The notes: generated from the sequence alone by a model not told the origin. 8,927 nt of DNA from Pseudomonadota bacterium (GCA_018812385.1 JAHJDU010000120.1:1-8927), one strand, 5' to 3'. Positions 1-7,237 are shown, counted from the stretch's first letter. Numbers and translations are program-made.

Positions 1-1583
1 CAATAGAAAAAATAGAAAAAGACCAGCCCAAAATTTCCATTTTAGAAACACTAACCACTGAAGCTCAAAAATTTTTTTTTCAGGAAAATTATCAGGATGC
101 CTTGCTTATTTATAACCAGGCCCTTTCTCAAGCTAGTGAAATCCAAAAACCCAAGGTCATTTCAGACATTGAAATTGTTCTTGCAAAGACACCAACAAAA
201 ACCATACAGGAATTTATTAATATAAAAAATATTCATATCCCAAGATCTTTATTACTATACTGGCTTGGTTTGAATTATGCTTCTGAAAATAATATGGTTA
301 AATCCAGGGAAATACTTGAAACATTTTTGTTACAATATCCTGACCATCTATATTACTCAGATGCAGCCGATCTTTTGGAGGACCTAAAAAAATCAATTTT
401 CAACCGGCACACAATAGGATGCCTCTTACCTTTGACCGGTAAATATGCCATTTTTGGACAACGGGCATTAACAGGGATTCAATTGGCCATACAGGAATTA
501 TCAAAAAAATATGATAAACCATTCAAGCTCATCATAAAAGATACCCAGGCAGACCCGGATATTACCATTGAATGTGTCAGGCAATTATATGAAAATAATG
601 TTGCTGGAATAATCGGACCATTATTGATGGTTGATGAGGCTGGCCAGGAAGCAGAAAAACTTCAAATCCCCATCATTGCGTTGACACAAAAAAGTGATTT
701 CCCTTTAAGTGGAGATTATTTGTTTTCAAATTTTATTACACCTGAAATGCAGGTCAAAGCACTTGGCGACTATTTATTTTTAAATCTGGGTATAAAAAAA
801 GTAGCTATTCTTTATCCAAATGAAAAATATGGAAAAAGGCATATGGAACTTTTCTGGGACATCGTGGATGAACATGACGGAGAAGTTGTCGGTGTTGAGC
901 CCTATGACGGAGAGAAAACAGATTTTGCAGAACCGATACAAAAGTTGACCGGGCAGTTTTTCCCGATCCCTGATTTTTTAAAACCAGAGACTATTGCACC
1001 TGAAACTGAAAACAAAATTGAATTAAACAATGATCAAATAGATATGGATTCAGCACAAACAGATGCCGAGGCAGATACCTGGATTAAAAAAAAGGAAGAA
1101 AAAATTGAAATTGATTTTGAAGCATTGTTTATTCCCGATTCCCCTTCAAAACTGAGCATGCTTCTACCACAACTGGCTTATTATGATGCCAGGGGCATGT
1201 ATCTTGTCGGAACAAATTTGTGGCATAATGAAAGCCTTTTAAAAGATGTAAAAGGATATAATAAACAGGCTGTTATTGCCGACGGATTTTTTGACGGCAG
1301 TCAAAATCCGGCAACATCAGAATTTACAAAAAAATTTGAGGCCGTGTTTAATACAAAACCAAAATTTTTAGAAGCCATATCCTATGATACTGTTTCCATT
1401 CTTTTTTTAGCTGCCATGGATGAAACAATTGATTCCAGACAAAGCTTAAAGGATGCCCTCAAGTCTCAACGCGTTTTTACAGGCGCCACGGGCAACACCT
1501 TTTTTGATAAAGATGGCACAGCTCACAGAGACCTTTTTCTTATGACGATTAAAAAAGGAAAATTTGTTGAAATCAGTCGGTGA
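1..1583 (+). CDS. Penicillin-binding-protein activator / periplasmic substrate-binding-like protein (5' partial)
   Basis: The frame is open from base 3 to the TGA at 1581-1583 (526 visible residues), so the gene starts upstream of the window; the TTG at 102 is internal. The visible N-terminus reads as a TPR-like helical repeat (KFFFQENYQDALLIYNQAL), with further helical-repeat sequence to about residue 130. From about residue 135 (HTIGCLLPLTGKYAIFGQRA) it is a type-1 periplasmic-binding fold (Peripla_BP_6 / LpoA type), ending with a segment like the extracellular ligand-binding receptors of ABC systems. A charged low-complexity linker lies at about 321-370, just before FEALFIPDSP, a signature seen in LpoA-like proteins. 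TPR plus this fold is typical of outer-membrane lipoproteins that activate peptidoglycan synthases, but an amino-acid-binding role is not excluded. Signal peptide and lipobox lie outside the window. Its last 8 codons are inside a direct repeat and overlap a relic of the phosphofructokinase 3' end. Confidence 0.85.
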   Translation, partial: IEKIEKDQPKISILETLTTEAQKFFFQENYQDALLIYNQALSQASEIQKPKVISDIEIVLAKTPTKTIQEFINIKNIHIPRSLLLYWLGLNYASENNMVKSREILETFLLQYPDHLYYSDAADLLEDLKKSIFNRHTIGCLLPLTGKYAIFGQRALTGIQLAIQELSKKYDKPFKLIIKDTQADPDITIECVRQLYENNVAGIIGPLLMVDEAGQEAEKLQIPIIALTQKSDFPLSGDYLFSNFITPEMQVKALGDYLFLNLGIKKVAILYPNEKYGKRHMELFWDIVDEHDGEVVGVEPYDGEKTDFAEPIQKLTGQFFPIPDFLKPETIAPETENKIELNNDQIDMDSAQTDAEADTWIKKKEEKIEIDFEALFIPDSPSKLSMLLPQLAYYDARGMYLVGTNLWHNESLLKDVKGYNKQAVIADGFFDGSQNPATSEFTKKFEAVFNTKPKFLEAISYDTVSILFLAAMDETIDSRQSLKDALKSQRVFTGATGNTFFDKDGTAHRDLFLMTIKKGKFVEISR

Positions 1584-1643
1584 AAAAAGCCTCTTGTCAT
1601 ATTGCTTCCAGTATTGAGTGCAAAAGCATTCCGTGGGGATCCA
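1559..1643. repeat. Left copy of 85-bp imperfect direct repeat
   Basis: Aligned base by base with 8180-8264 (constant offset 6,621) there are 9 mismatches in 85 bp, at 1591, 1594, 1599, 1600, 1601, 1614, 1618, 1622 and 1628, and no gaps. The first 32 bp (1559-1590) are perfect. Similarity stops sharply at 1643 on the right and a few bases left of 1559. The copy holds the last 8 codons of the upstream gene and, on the other strand, the last ~23 codons of a phosphofructokinase. It marks the left edge of the block carrying the relics and the sulfur operon. Confidence 0.9.
1573..1643 (-). pseudogene. Relic of phosphofructokinase C-terminus
   Basis: Read on the minus strand in the frame of the intact gene at 8194, this stretch gives DPHGMLLHSILEAI, a stop, then QEAFFTD and the natural stop. 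The intact copy reads DPHGRLWQSVLEATGQDAFFTD. The in-frame TGA and several amino-acid changes show it is not under selection as coding sequence, and there is no 5' part. It is the coding component of the left repeat and the only trace of a second copy of this gene. Its stop region overlaps the end of the upstream plus-strand gene by 11 bp, the same arrangement that would exist at an undisturbed junction. Confidence 0.85.
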
Positions 1644-1663
1644 GCTCGTCTGACAACGCGGTA

Positions 1664-1894
1664 TTATAAATAGGATTTTACAGGCTGTCCGAATCCTAAA
1701 ACCATGTCGGATAATCGATAGGAAGCGCCAAGGATCTTTTTGACTTCCACTGGTTTTTCCGGTCGCATGCCAGCAGAACAGATAAGATTACCTTTCGGCC
1801 TCTCCATCTGTGCCCACATACCATCACCTTCACTACGAATAGTGATTTCAGCCAATTTCTTGGGGAATCCCCAGATTTCACGACCAGCAGCCAT
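1664..1894 (-). pseudogene. Acetoacetate decarboxylase family relic, 5'-truncated with internal deletion
   Basis: The 76-residue minus-strand reading frame begins AAGREIWGFPKKLAEI, the family motif (VGRELSAYPKKLG in clostridial acetoacetate decarboxylase, where the lysines are at the active site). It ends with VEVKKILGASYRLSDMVLG..VKSYL, matching the family C-terminus (LPVKEIVSSSHILADIILP..YDYL). From memory of the clostridial enzyme, more than 50 residues that should separate the two parts are absent, joined at about RPEKP/VEV. The N-terminal ~90-100 residues are also missing: the family sequence stops at about 1894, where plus-strand nitroreductase sequence begins. The methionine at 1894 is therefore a chance start. 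The piece cannot form the decarboxylase fold and is most likely dead. The intact gene would have acted on acetoacetate or a related beta-keto acid. Confidence 0.75.
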
Positions 1895-2183
1895 GGGTAC
1901 ATCATTTCATCTTATTATTGCTTTAGGAGAAAATGATTATTTCTGGGGTAGAGCAGAAGCAGGGATTGCATTGACCTACCTTGAGCTTTATGCCCACGCT
2001 AAACGACTGGGTACTTGCTGGGCAGGATATTTTACACGGACAGCGGCCAGCTATCAACCCTTGATAGACTACCTCGATCTGCCTGAAAATTACTCAGTTT
2101 GCGGCGCTATCATGATAGGTTATCCTGTTTTCCGGCTCCACTCAATACCGTATAGGAACCAACCAGATGTGGTATGGCGCTAA
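1893..2183 (+). pseudogene. Nitroreductase-family C-terminal fragment
   Basis: From about 1893 the plus strand encodes MGTSFHLIIALGENDYFWGR and continues through AGIALTYLELYAHAKRLGTCWAGYF to CGAIMIGYPVFRLHSIPYRN and a TAA at 2181-2183. GTCWAGY and the GYP-x(2)-R-x(3)-P ending are typical of the C-terminal half of flavin-dependent nitroreductase-family proteins, including those with an N-terminal ferredoxin domain that are common in sulfate reducers. The N-terminal half, which carries much of the FMN site, is absent. Upstream in the same frame there is only the antisense of the acetoacetate-decarboxylase relic, so a longer open frame starting at 1740 is a chimera. The 96 residues show no stop or frameshift, so truncation is fairly recent or the frame is open by luck. 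It converges on the end of the sulfite reductase gene with a 7-bp gap. Confidence 0.75.
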
Positions 2184-2190
2184 CCCATAC

Positions 2191-4542
2191 TTATTGTTTT
2201 TCTATCACCACTTTCCAATACCCATTGGTTTTCTTCTGTTCCAAGATTTTATGCCCTTCTCCCAGGACCGATCGCGGCACATTGTCAATGGGCTCTCCAT
2301 CGTCAAGATAAATTTTCAGCCGGTCGCCAGATTCGATTTTGGATAGCTCGACCTTGGTTTTTACAAAATTCATGGGACAGGCCACATTACGAAGGTCCTT
2401 AAAAAAATCGTGTTTCCGATCTTCTGTTTTTACGTCCTCAGGTGCACGGGGAATATTAATGCCCTCGCCAGGGAACCTTAAGGTATTATCCATAAGATGG
2501 TAGAGTTTGACAATGGCCTGGCCAAACTCTTTGACCAGGGAACTTGCTGCTGAAAGTTTTTCATATTTTTTTTGGACGGCATCATCTATAAGCCTTTCAA
2601 ATTTTTTGTCCACCAGGTTCTTTTGAATGAAGAAATTCTTAAAAGAGCTGAAGATCTGGGCTTCGGTTTCCGGATCAATTCCTCTTGTCACCAGGAGCAT
2701 GCTGGCCCCGGAATAGACAATATTCCAAAGTATCTGTTTTTCAAGGTGTTTAAATTCAGGTAATTCCAGTTGTTTTAAATTTTTCTGGATACTTTTCATT
2801 TCAACTTCGATCATGTCATAGACCCCTGCCGAGCACTCGCTATGACCCATAAGGGCTGTAGTAAAAACTTTTTTGGCTCCCCAGTCAAAATAATATGTTT
2901 CATCCTTGTAAAAATAGGGAATCATGGTGGAAAATTTTTTACAGATGGTTGTTATTTCAGCCTTTCCCGTGTGCTTGAAATAATCGTAAAAACCTGTGTA
3001 ATTTTCTCTGACCAGAGAGTATTTTTCCAGGATTTTACAAATTGCTTCAGGCAGATTCCTTGCCGGGATCCATCCGCACTTTTCTGCAAAAGAGCGGGTT
3101 TGGGGATTTCTGTCCCCACCTGCCACGATCCAATAGCCTGGAAGTGCCCTGCCATTAGAACGTGCAACCCTGCCAAATGCCCCAAGGTCTGAAATATGGT
3201 GCTGGGCGCATGAATTGGGGCAGCCTGAAATATTGATCCTGAAATCCTTTTCAAGACTATCAGGGGTATTGCTTGCAGCCAGGTATTTTTTAATCACGGG
3301 GACAACACCTTTGGGAAGGCATACCCCTGTGGTGCAGGTGTCTGCTCCTGCACAAACTGTGATGTTGGCAAAGGCCACTGGAAAATGGGATTCACTCTTT
3401 ATTTCATTTACCAGTTCAAACAGGTTCCCCAGATACTCGTATGGGATGTTCCTGACAAGAATGTTCTGGGTCATGGTCAGCCGGATGACATTCTCGCCAA
3501 AATTTTTTAAAAACCTGGACAGGTGAACGGCATCATCCGAAAAAAGATCTCCTGCCGGGATAGGAATCAATACACTTTTTAGATCGTCCTGTCTCTGATT
3601 TTCAACAAACCTTTTCTTCCAGACATCAAAGGCCGCTATATTGATAAATCTGGGTGCAAGCTTGACTGTTTCGTTCTTGTTGAAAAAACGGTCCTCATTA
3701 AGTTCAAGTTTAAGGCTATCCTTAATTTTTTCAAATTCTTTTTCGTAAAGTTCAATAAAAGTTTTTTTCCCCAGTTCCTCCCATAAAAATCTAAGCCTGG
3801 CAGAGTTTTTGGACTTGCGGTTGCCATGAATTAAATAAAGGTTTTTAACGGCCAAGGTTACATGCCAGACAAGGGTTTCAGGAATAAATTCGTGCAGGAC
3901 TTTTGAAATCCTTGGCCTGCAGCCAAGACCGCCTGCAATGAACACCTGAAACCCTTTTTGCCAGTCCTTGATTTTTGCTATAAATCCAAGGTCGTTAAAT
4001 GCGGCAAGGGCGTTATCCTCCCGGGTGCTGGAAAAGGATATTTTTAATTTCCTGGGGAAATTCCAGGAATCTGCTTCAGCAATTAACCGTGTAGACAGGG
4101 CAACTGCATGGGGAGTGACATCAAAAAGTTCTAGAGGATGAATACCAGCGTCACAGGATGCCATAATGTTTCTGACCGTGTTACCGCCACCGCCCCGGCA
4201 GGAAAGTCCAACAGACAGCAATTGCCTCATGATACATGGTATATCTTCAAGACGGGCATCATGGATCTGGAGTTCCTGCCGTGTGGTGATATGCAGCATG
4301 GGCTTTGCATATAGTTTTGCAATTTGTGCTGCTTTTTCCAGCTGAACCGGTGTGATACCTCCGGCTGTCGTCCTGATCCTGAGCATGAACGTGTTTTCCT
4401 GTCTTTGCTCGTAAACTCCGAAAGGAACCCTAATAGCCCTGAATTTTGTAGGATGAAGCGCTCCATTGATAAATTGGGTGATACTTTTTTCCAGGTCATC
4501 TATTTCTTTCTCAAGGGTTGTGGGGATGTCGTAAAAATTCAT
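2191..4542 (-). CDS. Siroheme sulfite/nitrite reductase-type protein with C-terminal TusA domain
   Basis: A 783-residue protein, last gene of the operon. Residues ~35-100 are a nitrite/sulfite reductase ferredoxin-like half domain (ending in LHITTRQELQIHD). Residues ~115-240 are the first catalytic half with the RGGGGNTVRN loop. Residues ~325-385 are the second half domain. The metal site is C397-x5-C403 and C441-x3-C445 (SGCPNSC), the spacing of the 4Fe-4S/siroheme cysteines of assimilatory SiR. Residues ~545-690 form a helical region I cannot assign (GHSECSAGVYDMIEVE). Residues ~715-783 are a TusA-like domain with the sulfur-accepting cysteine at C722 (CPMN instead of the usual CPxP). The likely role is making sulfide, or a protein-bound persulfide, for the HcyS/MetY route in the cytoplasm. 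The start overlaps the stop of hcyD (ATGA, 4539-4542), with GGAG 11 bp upstream. Nitrite as substrate cannot be excluded. Confidence 0.88.
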   Translation of the reverse strand: MNFYDIPTTLEKEIDDLEKSITQFINGALHPTKFRAIRVPFGVYEQRQENTFMLRIRTTAGGITPVQLEKAAQIAKLYAKPMLHITTRQELQIHDARLEDIPCIMRQLLSVGLSCRGGGGNTVRNIMASCDAGIHPLELFDVTPHAVALSTRLIAEADSWNFPRKLKISFSSTREDNALAAFNDLGFIAKIKDWQKGFQVFIAGGLGCRPRISKVLHEFIPETLVWHVTLAVKNLYLIHGNRKSKNSARLRFLWEELGKKTFIELYEKEFEKIKDSLKLELNEDRFFNKNETVKLAPRFINIAAFDVWKKRFVENQRQDDLKSVLIPIPAGDLFSDDAVHLSRFLKNFGENVIRLTMTQNILVRNIPYEYLGNLFELVNEIKSESHFPVAFANITVCAGADTCTTGVCLPKGVVPVIKKYLAASNTPDSLEKDFRINISGCPNSCAQHHISDLGAFGRVARSNGRALPGYWIVAGGDRNPQTRSFAEKCGWIPARNLPEAICKILEKYSLVRENYTGFYDYFKHTGKAEITTICKKFSTMIPYFYKDETYYFDWGAKKVFTTALMGHSECSAGVYDMIEVEMKSIQKNLKQLELPEFKHLEKQILWNIVYSGASMLLVTRGIDPETEAQIFSSFKNFFIQKNLVDKKFERLIDDAVQKKYEKLSAASSLVKEFGQAIVKLYHLMDNTLRFPGEGINIPRAPEDVKTEDRKHDFFKDLRNVACPMNFVKTKVELSKIESGDRLKIYLDDGEPIDNVPRSVLGEGHKILEQKKTNGYWKVVIEKQ

Positions 4543-4934
4543 ATGATAATAATCTCCTCTTCTTTTACACGGCTGTTCCGGATTTTAAATGATTTGATAT
4601 CAGGCGCCTGCCTGTTTACAAGGGATATGATCAGATAGCTGATATCAGGATCATATGCCAGTCGGATGTCTTCTTTTGACGGCCTTGCAGGGGTTTCAGG
4701 ATGGCTGTGGTAAACAGCAACAGGATTAAGGCCTTTGTTTCTCATATCCACAACTGCAGCAAATTGTTCTTTTACATCAAATGAAAAATGGTCATGGGTC
4801 TTATCCAGGTTTTTCACGGGATATGCTTTGGTCACCCTATTGTTTTTTCCTGCAAGATAGCCGCAGCATTCAAGGGGCAGTTCATTGAGGGCATGGGAAA
4901 GGATCTGCTCATATATATGATTTAAGATCTTCAT
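4539..4934 (-). CDS. hcyD: JAMM/Mov34 (M67) metalloprotease processing the sulfur carrier
   Basis: A 131-residue single-domain JAMM zinc protease. The catalytic glutamate is E22 (PLECCGYLAG). The zinc motif is H76-S-H78-x7-S86-x2-D89, a complete JAMM+ signature, so it should be active. In Wolinella the equivalent protein removes residues after the Gly-Gly of HcyS so that the carrier can be activated; here the HcyS precursor has a 10-residue tail after Gly66 and needs such cleavage. Both neighbours overlap it by the four bases ATGA (4931-4934 with hcyF, 4539-4542 with the reductase), indicating translational coupling. The C-terminus is unusual: a run EEEIIII encoded by AT-rich codons next to the reductase start, probably shaped by the overlap. 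The function is strongly supported by motif and context. Confidence 0.9.
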   Translation of the reverse strand: MKILNHIYEQILSHALNELPLECCGYLAGKNNRVTKAYPVKNLDKTHDHFSFDVKEQFAAVVDMRNKGLNPVAVYHSHPETPARPSKEDIRLAYDPDISYLIISLVNRQAPDIKSFKIRNSRVKEEEIIII

Positions 4935-5743
4935 TTGCTGTTTTCTATCTTACAGGCTGCCTGCTCATAATCCAACAATTCCGTGATGACCGGGTTATCC
5001 CCGCATACAGGGCATTCAGGGTTCTTTTCAAGGCTTAAATTTCTAAATTTCGAAGCAAGGGCATCAAAGGTGAGAAGACGATTGGTGATAAGATCTCCTT
5101 TTCCAAGGATAAATTTTATGGCCTCATTGGCCTGCAATGTTCCAAGGATTCCTGCAATCACACCAATGACACCTGCCTGGCTGCAACTTGGAACCGCATT
5201 AAGGGGAGGCGGCTCATGGAAAATGCAGCGATAGCATGTGGTCTTTCCTGGAAGAATCGTGATGGTCTGGCCGAAAAATTTCAGGATACCGGCATGGGAA
5301 AAAGGTTTTCCCGCAAATATGCAGGCATCATTTACCAGGAATTTAGCAGGGAAATTATCCGTGCCATCAATTATAAAATCATATTGGCTGATGATCCCGA
5401 TAATATCTGTAGCCGTGATCATTTTTTCGTAGGTAATTACATTAACATCCGGGTTGAGGCCAATAATCTTTTCTTTGGCAGAGAGCACTTTTGACCGGCC
5501 AACATCCTTTGTAAAATGGATCACCTGTCTTTGAAGATTGCTCAAATCCACCACATCCCCGTCGACAATGCCGATGGTTCCCAAACCGGCTGCTGCCAGG
5601 TATAAGAGCGCCGGTGATCCGAGCCCTCCGGCACCTATGACCAGAACCTTTGCCTTAGAAATTTTAATTTGTCCCTCCACTCCAACTCCCTGAAGGATAA
5701 TGTGTCTTGAATAGCGTTCAAGCTGACTGTCTGAAAAATCCAT
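4931..5743 (-). CDS. hcyF: E1-like adenylyltransferase (ThiF/MoeB/HesA family) activating the sulfur carrier
   Basis: 270 residues from the ATG at 5743. That start has GGAG 7 bp upstream and gives the family N-terminus (LERYSRHIIL..GVEGQ); an in-frame ATG at 5791 would overlap metY and add 16 unrelated residues. The nucleotide loop is GAGGLG (37-42), followed by VDGDVVDLSNLQRQ (60-73), which carries the acidic and Arg residues used for acyl-adenylation. Zinc cysteines are C170-x2-C173 and C244-x2-C247. C187 (PSCSQAG) sits where ThiF/MoeB proteins have their reactive cysteine. It should adenylate the Gly-Gly carboxylate of processed HcyS, allowing sulfide or a persulfide to form the thiocarboxylate. 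It starts 23 bp after metY and ends in an ATGA overlap with hcyD. MoeB or ThiF activity is possible by sequence alone, but the context argues for homocysteine synthesis. Confidence 0.9.
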   Translation of the reverse strand: MDFSDSQLERYSRHIILQGVGVEGQIKISKAKVLVIGAGGLGSPALLYLAAAGLGTIGIVDGDVVDLSNLQRQVIHFTKDVGRSKVLSAKEKIIGLNPDVNVITYEKMITATDIIGIISQYDFIIDGTDNFPAKFLVNDACIFAGKPFSHAGILKFFGQTITILPGKTTCYRCIFHEPPPLNAVPSCSQAGVIGVIAGILGTLQANEAIKFILGKGDLITNRLLTFDALASKFRNLSLEKNPECPVCGDNPVITELLDYEQAACKIENSK

Positions 5744-5766
5744 ATATTTTCTCCATTTAAATAAAG

Positions 5767-7029
5767 TTATTGTCTTTTTGAGCCTTTCCAACTCAGATGG
5801 TCAAGGGCTTGGCTGATGTCCTCTAAAAGGTCCTTATGGTCTTCTATTCCCAGGGACATCCTTACAAGTCCCGGCGTAACTTGCATGGCCTGCCGCTGTT
5901 TTGGCGAAAAATCGGCAAATATGGTGGATGCAGGATGAATCACAAGGGATTTATTGTCATTGATGTTGGTTGCCCTTTTTATAAGACAAAGGGCATCTAT
6001 GAATTCAAAGGCTTCTTGTTTATCAGCAAGTTCAAAAGTCAGAACACCACCGCCCATTCCCCTGAACAATTCCTTGGCAAGGCAATGAAAATCCGATGAT
6101 TCAAGTCCTGGATAATTCACTTTTTTTACCTTGGGATGGGTTTCAAGAAATTCTGCTGCTATTTTTGCGTTATTGCAGCTTCTGTCTATTCTCAGGGAGA
6201 GGGTTTCAAGGCCCAGGGTTTGGAGAAAAGCCGTCTGAGGTGACATGCATGATCCAAAATTTCTGTGGACCTCTTTTCTGAGCCTGGCCATAAAAGCAAA
6301 CCTGTCAAGGTTATGGTATTTTTCCAGGGCCGGTATCCTTGACCAGTCAAAATTGCCAAGATCGATAATGGCCCCGCCCACACTGTTTGCCCCCCCGGAG
6401 ATATATTTGGTGGTGGAGTGAACCACGATATGGACCCCGTGTTTTTTAGCTTCAAACAGGTAAGGGGTGGTTACGGTATTGTCTGTGATAACCACAAGAC
6501 CATGCTGGTTGGCGATCCTTGACACCTTGGAAAAATCAGTTACATGCATCTGGGGATTGGCAATGGTTTCGCAGAAAACAGCACGGGTGTTTTCATCAAT
6601 GGCCTTTTCAAGTGCCACAGGATCATTTACATCGGCAAAATGCACCCTGATTCCGAATTTATTAAATGTATCTTTCAAAAGGGAACAGGTATTGCCAAAA
6701 AGGTATTTGGAGGCAATGATGTTTTCGCCTTTTTGCAACAGGTTAAGAAAGGTGTTGGTCAAGGCAGCCATGCCTGACGAAAGCGCGATGCCTGCAAAGC
6801 CGTTTTCAAGAAGGGTCAGGGTCTGTTCAAAAAACTCCACTGTGGGATTGGTTATTCGAGAGTAGGCATGGCAGGGTTTTCGATGGGCAAATGCATCTTC
6901 CATATCCCCTGCGTTTTCAAAATCAAACGCAGCTGTAGCATATATTGGGAACCGCAGGCTGTTATGGACATCCTTTTTCCGGACGATGCCATGAATAGCT
7001 TTTGTGTTAAACCTTAACTCGTTCTGCAT
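5767..7029 (-). CDS. metY: O-acetylhomoserine sulfhydrylase-type PLP enzyme
   Basis: 420 residues, a normal length for this Cys/Met-metabolism PLP family. Visible motifs are YSRITNPT (56-63, phosphate-contacting Tyr and Arg), SSGMAAL (84-90), D183 in TDNTVTTPY (pairs with the PLP ring nitrogen), K208 in HSTTKYISGG (Schiff-base lysine) and HPAST near the C-terminus. It should replace the acyl group of O-acetyl- or O-succinylhomoserine with sulfur, giving homocysteine in the cytoplasm; in this operon the sulfur donor is inferred to be HcyS thiocarboxylate. An ATG at 7080 would add 17 residues (KTTKWSFFTLWEEGRS) that are just the antisense-free shifted frame of hcyS and resemble no family N-terminus. 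The ATG at 7029 has a strong GGAGGAGGG 7 bp upstream and is preferred. It overlaps the end of hcyS by 23 bp. Confidence 0.93.
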   Translation of the reverse strand: MQNELRFNTKAIHGIVRKKDVHNSLRFPIYATAAFDFENAGDMEDAFAHRKPCHAYSRITNPTVEFFEQTLTLLENGFAGIALSSGMAALTNTFLNLLQKGENIIASKYLFGNTCSLLKDTFNKFGIRVHFADVNDPVALEKAIDENTRAVFCETIANPQMHVTDFSKVSRIANQHGLVVITDNTVTTPYLFEAKKHGVHIVVHSTTKYISGGANSVGGAIIDLGNFDWSRIPALEKYHNLDRFAFMARLRKEVHRNFGSCMSPQTAFLQTLGLETLSLRIDRSCNNAKIAAEFLETHPKVKKVNYPGLESSDFHCLAKELFRGMGGGVLTFELADKQEAFEFIDALCLIKRATNINDNKSLVIHPASTIFADFSPKQRQAMQVTPGLVRMSLGIEDHKDLLEDISQALDHLSWKGSKRQ

Positions 7030-7237
7030 GGACCTGCCCTCCTCCCATAAAGTAAAGAAACTCCACTTTGTCGTTTTCATTCAACAGGGTGGTTTCAAAA
7101 TCCTGTCTTTTAAGAATTTTATTGTTCAGCTCCACGGCCACCATATCTATGGATTCAATCTTATTGAGTTTAAGGAGATCCGTAACAGCCATGCTTTTTT
7201 CTGAAGAGAACATTTTTCCGTTTACCATGAGTTTCAT
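7007..7237 (-). CDS. hcyS: ThiS/MoaD-like sulfur carrier protein precursor
   Basis: A 76-residue beta-grasp protein. MKLMVNGKMF opens the fold, LNNKILKRQDFETTLLNENDKVEFLYF matches ThiS, and the terminal glycines are G65-G66-G67. Unlike ThiS it does not end there: nine more residues (QVHAERVKV) follow the third glycine. To act as a thiocarboxylate carrier it must be cut after Gly66, and hcyD two genes downstream encodes a suitable JAMM protease. It should then be adenylated by HcyF and hand sulfur to MetY. AAGGAT lies 7 bp before the ATG at 7237. The gap to the Rrf2 gene is 27 bp. Its last 23 bp overlap metY. Thiamine or molybdopterin use is less likely because thiG, moaE and similar genes are absent here. 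Confidence 0.9.
   Translation of the reverse strand: MKLMVNGKMFSSEKSMAVTDLLKLNKIESIDMVAVELNNKILKRQDFETTLLNENDKVEFLYFMGGGQVHAERVKV
7027..7048 (-). promoter_or_regulatory. metY Shine-Dalgarno built from the Gly-Gly-Gly codons of hcyS
   Basis: On the minus strand, 7045-7037 reads GGA GGA GGG in the hcyS frame (Gly65-Gly66-Gly67). It is followed by 7 bases (CAGGTCC) and the metY ATG at 7029-7027. The stretch GGAGGAGGG is a near-perfect anti-16S match at ideal spacing, so the same nine bases encode the activation site of the sulfur carrier and recruit ribosomes for its partner enzyme. This decides the metY start over the ATG at 7080. Confidence 0.85.

Noticed and set aside
71..80. Run of nine T as a terminator or slippage site
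   Set aside because: No GC-rich stem precedes it and it encodes the in-frame FFF of the TPR segment.
102..104. TTG at 102 as start of the LpoA-like gene
   Set aside because: The frame is open to the window edge and the residues before it complete a TPR-like helix, so the gene continues upstream.
1740..2183. A 147-residue plus-strand open frame as one gene
   Set aside because: Only the part after about 1893 is nitroreductase; the first 51 codons are the antisense of the decarboxylase relic.
2184..2190. Rho-independent terminator between the reductase gene and the nitroreductase relic
   Set aside because: The gap is 7 bp and I see no GC-rich hairpin followed by a T run on either strand nearby.
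2191..4542. Dissimilatory sulfite reductase (DsrA/DsrB) assignment
   Set aside because: Both half-domain repeats and the cysteine cluster are on one chain with assimilatory-type spacing, and the gene sits in a methionine operon; DsrA and DsrB are separate, ferredoxin-domain-bearing subunits.
5744..5791. Upstream hcyF start adding 16 residues
   Set aside because: It would overlap metY; the ATG at 5743 has GGAG at good spacing and gives the normal family N-terminus.
7030..7080. Upstream metY start adding 17 residues
   Set aside because: The added residues lie wholly inside hcyS in another frame and match no family N-terminus; the ATG at 7029 has the far better ribosome-binding site.
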